Assembly (NCBI GenBank): GCA_013811805.1
Contig: JACCUM010000261.1
Location: forward strand, 1 to 5,479
Length of the DNA stretch: 5,479 bases
Direction of reading: 5' to 3'
Origin: Geodermatophilaceae bacterium
GTDB taxonomy: Bacteria > Actinomycetota > Actinomycetes > Mycobacteriales > Geodermatophilaceae
Shown in pieces: positions 1-5,102 of this stretch. The position numbers and the translations under genes were made by a program. Positions within the stretch are counted from its first letter, which is position 1; every line of letters starts with the position of its first letter. The notes below the pieces were generated by a model that was given only the letters and a program-made list of their open reading frames with translations, searched no databases and had not been told where the DNA came from.

Positions 1-824
1 CCACCACGCAGCACGTTGTCCGACTCAGCCATGATCTCCACGCCGACGCCGGCAAGGTAGGCATGCAGACAACCGGCCGGAACGACCAGCGCCTCGCCTG
101 GTTCGAGTCGAATGAAGCCACAGAGCAGGGTCAGGAGGACACCACGATCGTCCGGGTACTTATCGGCTAGGCGCGAGATCCATTGCAGTGCTGGGACGTC
201 GGGGCCAGAACCCACCTTTGACGCGGCCTTGCCGACCGCAGAGACCGCTCCTTCGACCTCAGCGTTGGGAACATCAAAGATCCACCGGACCGCATCGGGT
301 AGTCCCCCAACGGACAGGGTGTCGCGCAGGCCTGCCAGCTCGGCTACGGCCAGTTCGTCGAGTAGCGCAACCGTCTCTGGCACGGCACGAAATCCGCAGA
401 ACGCTTCCACCGGAGTGAGTGCACAGAGCATCTCCGGCTTGTGCCGAGGATCCCGATAGTTGCGGCTCGGGTGGTCAAGCGGCACACCGGCTGCCTCCTC
501 GGCGGCGAATCCCTGCTCAGCGCGACCCGCGTCCGGATGCGCCTGGAGGGATAGCGGCGCACCGATGGTGAGCACCTTCAACAGGAAGGGCAGCCGTGGA
601 CCGAACCGTGCCACCGCGGCGGCACCCAGAGCAGCAGTCGGGTCGGCCGCAATCAGTTCCTGCAGCGTCCTGCCGTCTGCCAGTCGAGACGGGCACGCCG
701 GATACGCACCGATCCACAACTCCGCCTCGGGTTCGGCCGTCGGCGCTTTGCGGCCGAGAAACTCAGCCATTGCCGTCTGCGAACCCCAGGCGTAGCGCCG
801 AATCTCGTTGATGAGCGCGAGCAT
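1..824 (-). CDS. manA: Mannose-6-phosphate isomerase, type I (ManA), C-terminus cut by window edge
   Basis: This is a zinc-dependent cytosolic enzyme that interconverts fructose-6-phosphate and mannose-6-phosphate, the entry step to GDP-mannose and mannosylated cell-envelope lipids. I translated it from the minus strand starting at ATG 824-822. It stays open to the left edge, giving 274 complete codons of an expected 390-410. The N-terminus carries the family signature YAWGS (residues 11-15) followed by PEAELW (32-37). The zinc ligands of type I isomerases can be placed: Q94 and H96 in SLQAHPD, E131 in RHKPEM, and H254 in PAGCLHAY. These sit very close to Gln97, His99, Glu134 and His255 of the E. 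coli enzyme. The segment ESDNVLRGG (267 to the edge) matches the conserved (N/E)SDNVLRGG block after the metal site. The start lies 8 bp after the stop of the upstream transporter gene, with only a weak Shine-Dalgarno, so coupled translation is likely. All visible metal ligands are intact, so I infer an active enzyme. Confidence 0.96.
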   Translation of the reverse strand, partial: MLALINEIRRYAWGSQTAMAEFLGRKAPTAEPEAELWIGAYPACPSRLADGRTLQELIAADPTAALGAAAVARFGPRLPFLLKVLTIGAPLSLQAHPDAGRAEQGFAAEEAAGVPLDHPSRNYRDPRHKPEMLCALTPVEAFCGFRAVPETVALLDELAVAELAGLRDTLSVGGLPDAVRWIFDVPNAEVEGAVSAVGKAASKVGSGPDVPALQWISRLADKYPDDRGVLLTLLCGFIRLEPGEALVVPAGCLHAYLAGVGVEIMAESDNVLRG

Positions 825-832
825 CGCCGGTC

Positions 833-1813
833 TTAGCTACCGCCGGTCTCTGCGCCCGATACAGCCTGGGCGGGTGCAGCCGACGATGAATCAGGAGACT
901 CGTTCGTCCGACGGAAGTCTGGTTCGAGGTAGATGACTCGGGCGATCGGCTCGGCGCTACGTATCCGCTGCTCTGCACTGTCGATCGCGGCTACCAGGTC
1001 GTCAGCGGCCAGGTCCGGGTCGATCGAGATCTTCGCCGCGACCAGCAATTCCTCCGGACCGAGATGCAGGGTGCGCATGTGGATGACCGATTCGACACTC
1101 GGCTCACTCTCCAGCGCCTCGACGATCCGGCGCTGAACCTCTGGACCTGCTGCCTCGCCGAGGAGCAGGCTCTTGGTCTCGATCGCCAGGATGATCGCGA
1201 TCAGTACCAGCAATACGCCAATGCCGATAGTGCCGATGCCATCCCACACCCCGTCTCCGGTGATCACCGACAATCCCACGCCGATCAGGGCCAGGATCAG
1301 GCCAACTTGCGCCCCGAAGTCTTCCAGAAGGACCACAGGTAGCTCGGGAGCCTTGGCGTGCCGGATGAATTGGATCCAGGACTGGTTGCCGCGCACCTTG
1401 TTCGACTCGACGATCGCGGTGCGGAAGGAATACGCCTCCAGTCCGATGGCCACGACCAGCACACCGATGGCGATCTGCGGTGAGACCAGTGCTTCGGGAT
1501 GAGTGATCTTGTGATAGCCCTCGTACAGGGCGAACAGCCCGCCGACCGAGAACAGCACGATCGAGACGATGAAAGCGTAGATGTAGCGCTCTCTGCCGTA
1601 CCCGAAGGGGTGCTCGGGAGTGGCCGCACGGGCGGCGCGCTTACCACCGACGAGCAGCAGGGCCTGGTTCCCCGAATCCGCCACCGAGTGCACCGACTCC
1701 GCGAGCATGGAAGAGGATCCGGTGAGCAGGAACGCAATGAACTTCGAGATCGCTATTCCGATGTTGGCCACCAGGGCCGCGATGATCGCCTTGGTGCCGC
1801 CACCGGTACTCAT
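833..1813 (-). CDS. Cation diffusion facilitator, ZnT9 (SLC30A9)-like
   Basis: This is a predicted six-helix inner-membrane metal transporter of the cation diffusion facilitator family (326 aa), whose members usually exchange Zn2+ or similar divalent ions against protons. Helices are visible at about 8-30, 35-57, 76-97, 112-132, 158-183 and 191-212. A cytoplasmic ferredoxin-like domain follows at about 222-300, then a Ser/Ala/Gly-rich tail (302-326) that looks disordered. Helix 2 carries an HxxxD pair (H42, D46) inside AESVHSVADSGNQ. Helix 5 has LLEDFGAQVG (E164, D165) instead of the usual second HxxxD/DxxxD pair. The patterns E-x2-HSxAD-x2-NQ, HPFGYGRERY (68-77), the ED in helix 5 and SVITGDGVWD (182-191) resemble eukaryotic ZnT9 and its bacterial homologues more than the CzcD/FieF type. 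I chose ATG 1813 because GGAGG lies 8 nt upstream and the family N-terminus fits. An in-frame ATG at 1879 would overlap the previous gene by 38 nt. Metal specificity cannot be read from sequence. Confidence 0.9.
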   Translation of the reverse strand: MSTGGGTKAIIAALVANIGIAISKFIAFLLTGSSSMLAESVHSVADSGNQALLLVGGKRAARAATPEHPFGYGRERYIYAFIVSIVLFSVGGLFALYEGYHKITHPEALVSPQIAIGVLVVAIGLEAYSFRTAIVESNKVRGNQSWIQFIRHAKAPELPVVLLEDFGAQVGLILALIGVGLSVITGDGVWDGIGTIGIGVLLVLIAIILAIETKSLLLGEAAGPEVQRRIVEALESEPSVESVIHMRTLHLGPEELLVAAKISIDPDLAADDLVAAIDSAEQRIRSAEPIARVIYLEPDFRRTNESPDSSSAAPAQAVSGAETGGS

Positions 1814-1857
1814 CTGTTGGCCTCCGTCTGCCCGTAGGTGCTCATCTGCTGGCCTCC
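1805..1857 (-). repeat. Duplicated ribosome-binding site and start-codon module
   Basis: A 21-nt unit occurs at 1837-1857 and again at 1805-1825, read on the minus strand, with 19 of 21 positions identical and a period of 32 bp. Each copy contains GGAGGCCA, then CAGATGAG, then ACC, so each supplies a Shine-Dalgarno sequence, an ATG start and a TGA overlapping it. The upstream copy overlaps the stop of the SIS gene. The downstream copy provides the chosen start of the transporter gene. Because 32 is not a multiple of three, the two ATGs are in different frames. Confidence 0.85.
1810..1845 (-). CDS. Possible 11-codon mini-cistron linking the SIS gene and the transporter gene
   Basis: Starting at ATG 1845-1843 there is a short open frame encoding MSTYGQTEANR. 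Its start overlaps the TGA of the upstream SIS gene as ATGA, and GGAGG lies 8 nt before it. Its own TGA overlaps the ATG of the transporter gene as a second ATGA. It exists because the start region of the transporter gene is duplicated here with a 32-bp period. The peptide has no recognisable function. If translated, it would pass ribosomes from one cistron to the next by two stop-start overlaps. It may equally be a by-product of the duplication with no role. Confidence 0.35.
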   Translation of the reverse strand: MSTYGQTEANR

Positions 1858-2945
1858 ATGTCGCCGGCGAGGGAAACATATGCGGCGGCGAAGTCGACCA
1901 TGCCGATCAGTTCGGCCATTTCGCGGATCGGTTGCTCGGCCGCCTGTTGACTCATGGGTTGCAACACGCTGGTGACGACATGGGTGGAATCGGCCAACTC
2001 CCGGAGGTCGCGCATGGCCGCGGCCGCATCTCCCGCGGAACTGTCGGTGAAGCAAATCATCCGCAACTCCCGACGGCCGCCTTCGGTGCGATCCCGGAAG
2101 AAGTCGTCGTCGGCCACCGCCCGGAACGGCCCGGACAGCACCCGGCGAGCGGGAACGGCCTGTTCCGGCAACCGGAAATGCGCGGCGGGAAGCCCGGCGA
2201 GAACGGCTAACTGGTCCACGGCGCGACTGGCGGCCACCCCTGCGACCGCGCCCTGGGAGATCAGCATCGGAAGTGAATCGAGCAACTCGAGGGCCAGCGT
2301 CTTTGCCGGATTCGCGAAAGACTCCTGATTGGGGCCGCAGCGCAACGCGGACTCGTCCAGCAGGTCAGCCACCGTCTCGGGCTCCCAGATCGCAGTGGGC
2401 AGGACGCCGGTGACGCCGGCCACCAGCAGCGCCGGTGTCATCAGCGACCAGAGCGAGGCCTGTTGTTCCCGGCTGCCCGGAAGGGCGACGTACGGGGCGC
2501 GCGCCTGGGCACACCGAGCATGCAAGGGGGCGTCCGCGGCGCCGACTCCGGCCAGGGCACAACCGCGGCGAGCGGCCTCATTGGCGGCTGTCAGGGCGTA
2601 TGCCCCGGCACCGGTCCGGCTCAACACCAGTACGAGATCGGCCGCCGTCACCCACACCGGGATGTCGGGTCCTGGCACGTGCACAACCCAGACCGGGCAG
2701 GCGGCACCGGCCAGCGCACGAAGTGCTGAGCCGACGATCGCACCCTCACGGCGTCCGACGACGACCAGCGCTCTCGGACGGCCGGAATCGGCGATCGAGG
2801 CGACGTCTGCCTCCTCGACCAACCGGGCGGTTTCGCGAACCTGCGCGCCGGCGCTGGCCACCGCGCGCAGTAATCGTCGCCGGTCACGCTCGACCAGCCG
2901 TTCGGGCTCGTCGAACAGCTCGTCGACGGAGCCAGGCATGGACAT
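1842..2945 (-). CDS. SIS-domain phosphosugar isomerase-like protein with degenerate active site (PGI/PMI-related)
   Basis: This 367-aa cytosolic protein resembles the double-SIS bifunctional phosphoglucose/phosphomannose isomerase family and corresponds in position to Rv3256c of M. tuberculosis. The first SIS fold covers about 57-175, with a Rossmann-like ALVVVG strand (59-64) and VLVLSRTGAGAY (105-116) where active family members have a phosphate-binding SYSGNTEE-type loop. The second half (about 215-360) ends in EMAELIGMVDFAAAYVSLAGD (342-362 region), typical of the family's C-terminal domain. The GMGGS-type loop is replaced by VGRREGAIVG (63-72). The NELPELxHNE-type catalytic segment is not recognisable: the corresponding stretch is HFRLPEQAVPARRV (256-269). 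I infer that isomerase activity may be lost and that the protein may sense or regulate sugar phosphates. ATG 2945 is taken as start, 6 bp after the Trm112 gene's stop; ATG 2939 two codons on is an alternative, and neither has a strong Shine-Dalgarno. The stop overlaps the next ATG as ATGA. Confidence 0.85.
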   Translation of the reverse strand: MSMPGSVDELFDEPERLVERDRRRLLRAVASAGAQVRETARLVEEADVASIADSGRPRALVVVGRREGAIVGSALRALAGAACPVWVVHVPGPDIPVWVTAADLVLVLSRTGAGAYALTAANEAARRGCALAGVGAADAPLHARCAQARAPYVALPGSREQQASLWSLMTPALLVAGVTGVLPTAIWEPETVADLLDESALRCGPNQESFANPAKTLALELLDSLPMLISQGAVAGVAASRAVDQLAVLAGLPAAHFRLPEQAVPARRVLSGPFRAVADDDFFRDRTEGGRRELRMICFTDSSAGDAAAAMRDLRELADSTHVVTSVLQPMSQQAAEQPIREMAELIGMVDFAAAYVSLAGDMEASR

Positions 2946-2951
2946 CAGTGA

Positions 2952-3158
2952 TCAGCCGGCACGATGTCGGGCCTCGTCGAGCAACAGGACAGGAATCCCG
3001 TCCCGGATCGGAAAAGCCCGGTCGCACTGGGTGCACAGCAATTCCGAAGCCGCCGCATCGAGTTCGAGTGGAGCGTGATGCTCTGCGGGGCAGGCCAGAA
3101 TCGCAAGCAGCTCGGGATCGAGAGCGGCTGTTGGATGCCGGTCAGCGGATTCGGTCAC
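2952..3158 (-). CDS. Trm112-family small zinc-binding protein
   Basis: This is a 68-aa protein of the Trm112/YcaR type. The domain opens with LDPELLAILACP (13-24), has C42-x2-C45 in LLCTQCDRAFPIRDGIPVLL (40-59), and ends in DEA-rich residues. C23, C42 and C45 are the probable metal-binding cysteines, and PIRDGIPVLL is the family hallmark. Eukaryotic and archaeal Trm112 proteins activate and stabilise methyltransferases; the partner of bacterial homologues is less clear. I chose GTG 3158-3156 as start because GGAGG (3165-3169) lies 6 nt upstream and the family N-terminus begins about there. The same frame stays open much further upstream, but that part is only the shadow of manB. The gene overlaps the 3' end of manB by 17 nt and ends 6 bp before the SIS gene, so it is likely translated from the same message. 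Confidence 0.9.
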   Translation of the reverse strand: MTESADRHPTAALDPELLAILACPAEHHAPLELDAAASELLCTQCDRAFPIRDGIPVLLLDEARHRAG

Positions 3159-4506
3159 GGACGACCTCCAGTACCTCGTCGCGAAGGTGTTCCATCTTTG
3201 CCCGATCCCGGCCCTCGACGTTGAGTCGCAGCAGGGGTTCGGTGTTGGAGGCTCGCAAGTTAAACCAGCTGCCGTCGGGAAAGGAGACGGTGAGGCCGTC
3301 GAGTCGATCGATGTCTGCCCCCGGCCGGTCGGCGAAGACCTTCTCCACCGCAGCAGCACTCGCCTCGGGATCGTCCACAGTGGAATTGATCTCGCCGGAG
3401 CCGGAATAGCGCTCGTACGCGCGGGCAAGTTCGGAAAGCGGACGGTCCTGTTCCCCCAGAACCGCCAGAACGTGCATGGCCGCGAGCATCCCGGTGTCAG
3501 CCCGCCAGAAGTCCCGGAAGTAGTAGTGCGCGGAGTGCTCTCCACCGAAAACCGCGTTGGTACGGGCCATCTCGGCCTTGATGTAGGAGTGCCCGACTCG
3601 GGTACGGACCGGTCGGCCACCGTGCTCGGCGACGATCTCCGGGACGGCACGTGAGGTGATCAGATTGTGGATGACCACCTCGCCCGGATGCTTGGCCAGT
3701 TCTCGTACGGCGACCAGAGCGGTGACCGCCGAGGGTGAGACCGGCTCCCCGCGCTCGTCGATGACGAAGCAGCGATCGGCGTCCCCGTCGAAGGCCAGGC
3801 CCAGGTCTGCGCCGGTTTCGCGCACCTTGCCCTGGAGGTCGACGAGGTTCGCCGGGTCCAGCGGATTCGCCTCGTGATTTGGGAACCCACCGTCGAGTTC
3901 GAAGTAGAGCGGCACGATCGTCAGCGGTATGTCGGCCAGGACCGCGGGCGCGGTGTGCCCACCCATTCCGTTGCCCGCGTCGATGACGACTCGCAGCTCG
4001 CGGATGCCACGCAGGTCGACCAGGTCCCGCAGGTAAGCCGCGTACGGAGCCAGCATGTCGCCGGTACGCGCTCTGCCCAGCCGGGGACCCGGCGGCAGCG
4101 GACCCGCTTCGGCAAGGCGCCGGATCTCCAGCAGCCCGGTGTCCGCGCCGATCGGTGTGGCACCGGCCCGACAGAGCTTGATGCCGTTGTACCGCGCCGG
4201 GTTGTGGCTGGCCGTGAACATCGCTCCAGGTAGGTCGAGCGTGCCGGAGGCGAAATACAACATGTCGGTGGAGCCGAGGCCGGCCTCGACGACATCGACG
4301 CCCTGCGACAGCACACCTTCGGCGAAGGCTCGCGACAGCGGGACCGAACTCTCGCGCATGTCGTGGGCGGTCACGATCGCCGACGCGCGGCTCAGCTGAG
4401 CGAAGGCTGCCCCCAGATCACGGGCGATGTCCTCGTCGAAGTCGTCGGGGACCACTCCGCGAATGTCGTATGCCTTGACGATCGTCGCCAGATCCCGCGT
4501 CTTCAT
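3142..4506 (-). CDS. manB: Phosphomannomutase/phosphoglucomutase (ManB/PmmA type)
   Basis: This 454-aa alpha-D-phosphohexomutase converts mannose-6-phosphate to mannose-1-phosphate, and often also glucose-6-phosphate to glucose-1-phosphate, in the cytosol. All four signature regions are present. AYDIRG lies at 12-17. The phosphoserine loop TASHNPARYNGIK lies at about 98-110, with S100 as the catalytic phosphoserine. The Mg2+ loop DGDADR lies at 240-245. The sugar-binding GEHSAH lies at 322-327, and the phosphate-binding RASNTEP at 418-424. Length and motif spacing are normal, so an active enzyme is expected. I chose ATG 4506 because MKTRDLATIVKAYDIRG fits the family N-terminus; an in-frame ATG at 4557 would add 17 unlike residues. 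The Shine-Dalgarno is weak. The stop codon lies inside the Trm112 gene, which starts 17 nt earlier. With manA downstream, the operon covers both steps from fructose-6-phosphate to mannose-1-phosphate. Confidence 0.96.
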   Translation of the reverse strand: MKTRDLATIVKAYDIRGVVPDDFDEDIARDLGAAFAQLSRASAIVTAHDMRESSVPLSRAFAEGVLSQGVDVVEAGLGSTDMLYFASGTLDLPGAMFTASHNPARYNGIKLCRAGATPIGADTGLLEIRRLAEAGPLPPGPRLGRARTGDMLAPYAAYLRDLVDLRGIRELRVVIDAGNGMGGHTAPAVLADIPLTIVPLYFELDGGFPNHEANPLDPANLVDLQGKVRETGADLGLAFDGDADRCFVIDERGEPVSPSAVTALVAVRELAKHPGEVVIHNLITSRAVPEIVAEHGGRPVRTRVGHSYIKAEMARTNAVFGGEHSAHYYFRDFWRADTGMLAAMHVLAVLGEQDRPLSELARAYERYSGSGEINSTVDDPEASAAAVEKVFADRPGADIDRLDGLTVSFPDGSWFNLRASNTEPLLRLNVEGRDRAKMEHLRDEVLEVVRDRIR

Positions 4507-4593
4507 ATCGATCGGGAGCCTATCCGGGCGGTGTCGCCGACCTGGGCAGCCCAGCATCGACCGCTGTGCAGCGCCGCAGTCAGGGCAGCGCGG
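4507..4593 (-). promoter_or_regulatory. Leader region of manB with two short palindromes and a weak -10-like hexamer
   Basis: This 87-bp gap is the only real spacer within the minus-strand gene row and could hold a promoter or operator for manB. It contains a near-perfect palindrome, CTGGGC-A-GCCCAG (4542-4554), and a second, CGCTG-TG-CAGCG (4562-4573). TAGGCT (complement of 4517-4522) fits the actinobacterial -10 pattern TAnnnT and would place a start about 4-5 nt before the ATG, giving an almost leaderless message. No convincing -35 hexamer is present. The loops of 1-2 nt argue against an intrinsic terminator, and no T-run follows. Confidence 0.3.
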
Positions 4594-4606
4594 TCAGGGC
4601 AGCACG
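4579..4606 (-). repeat. 14-bp tandem duplication across the stop codon of the DUF3499 gene
   Basis: The unit gtcagggcagcgcg (4579-4592) is followed directly by gtcagggcagcacg (4593-4606), with one mismatch. The stop codon used by the DUF3499 gene (complement of tca at 4594-4596) lies in the second unit. The duplication is not a multiple of three, so it adds a non-coding copy behind the stop. No function is apparent; slippage during replication is the simplest explanation. Confidence 0.75.
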
Positions 4607-4947
4607 GGTACGGCACGGAGGTGGCCGCGGCGTCCGCTGCCCGGCGGCGGAGGTGCAGGGGGAGTGGACGTGGGCCTGGCGGCCTCACGGACCGCATCGG
4701 CCAGAGCGAGCAGATCGTCCGTGCTGGGCAGGATGGCATCCGGGTCGACCTCGTGCCGCACCACCTCCCAGCCGCGGGGCGCGGTCAGTCGCAGGCCGTG
4801 CGCCTCGCACAGGTCGTAACTGTGCGGTTCGGAGAAGGAGGCCAACGGTCCGACGACGGCGGTCGACTCGGCGTAGACGTAGGTCAGCGTCGCGACCGCC
4901 GCGCTGGCGCATCCGCTCCGCGAGCACCGCCGTGCCTGCTGCCTCAC
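4594..4947 (-). CDS. DUF3499 family protein, actinobacterial (Rv3258c-like)
   Basis: This 117-aa protein of unknown function is recognised from motifs I associate with DUF3499: RRCSRSGC near the N-terminus, AVATLTYVYAESTAVVGPL (17-35), EPHSYDLCEAH (40-50) and LTAPRGWEVVRH (54-65). A segment DDLLALADAVREA follows, then a proline-rich linker and a GRRGHLRAVPVLP tail. C8-x4-C13 and C47-x2-H50 could form a zinc-ribbon-like site; this is my inference. The start is uncertain. I chose GTG 4947-4945, which lies just before the conserved RRCSR. The frame stays open to an ATG at 5061 and beyond, but that would add about 38 residues unlike the family. No good Shine-Dalgarno precedes GTG 4947; a leaderless start is possible. 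It is first in the minus-strand gene row, 87 bp ahead of manB, and diverges from the zincin-like gene. The same pairing is found in mycobacteria. Confidence 0.87.
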   Translation of the reverse strand: MRQQARRCSRSGCASAAVATLTYVYAESTAVVGPLASFSEPHSYDLCEAHGLRLTAPRGWEVVRHEVDPDAILPSTDDLLALADAVREAARPTSTPPAPPPPGSGRRGHLRAVPVLP

Positions 4948-5102
4948 GAGTCGGGACGCTATCCGCAGGCAGCGGTTTATCGGGTGAGGCGCACCGATGT
5001 AAACGCGACTCGCGGTGACCGGGCGGCCGTAGGCTCGACGCGTGAGCCGAGAGCGAGTAAGCATCGCAGCCGCCATGACGCATTTCACGAGGCAGGGCAG
5101 TC
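4948..5102. promoter_or_regulatory. Divergent intergenic region between the DUF3499 gene and the zincin-like gene
   Basis: This 155-bp spacer must carry the promoters of both diverging genes. On the minus strand TAGCGT (complement of 4956-4961) fits the TAnnnT -10 pattern and lies 8 nt before the GTG at 4947, compatible with leaderless transcription of the DUF3499 gene. On the plus strand TAGGCT (5030-5035) fits the same pattern and lies 6 nt before another GTG at 5042. No clear TTGACn -35 box stands at 16-19 bp from either. The small inverted repeat CCGC-aggca-GCGG (4963-4975) is noted without a known binding protein. Confidence 0.35.

Noticed and set aside
1814..1879. In-frame ATG at 1879 giving a transporter 22 residues longer
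   Set aside because: It overlaps the SIS gene by 38 nt and adds a hydrophilic stretch unlike the family. ATG 1813 has GGAGG at good spacing.
2329..3409. Long plus-strand open frames opposite the SIS gene, the Trm112 gene and manB
   Set aside because: High GC removes stop codons on the opposite strand. The translations are arginine/serine/alanine-rich with no motifs, while the minus strand encodes recognisable proteins.
3159..3650. Long minus-strand frame upstream of the Trm112 domain, starting at 3650
   Set aside because: It is the shadow of manB in another frame. Its composition is serine/arginine/threonine-rich and only the part after GTG 3158 looks like a protein family.
4507..4557. In-frame ATG at 4557 extending ManB by 17 residues
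   Set aside because: The added residues are arginine/proline-rich and do not fit the mutase N-terminus. ATG 4506 starts right before the conserved AYDIRG region.
4542..4573. Rho-independent terminator after the DUF3499 gene
   Set aside because: The inverted repeats have loops of only 1-2 nt and no T-run follows, so an operator or chance palindrome is more likely.
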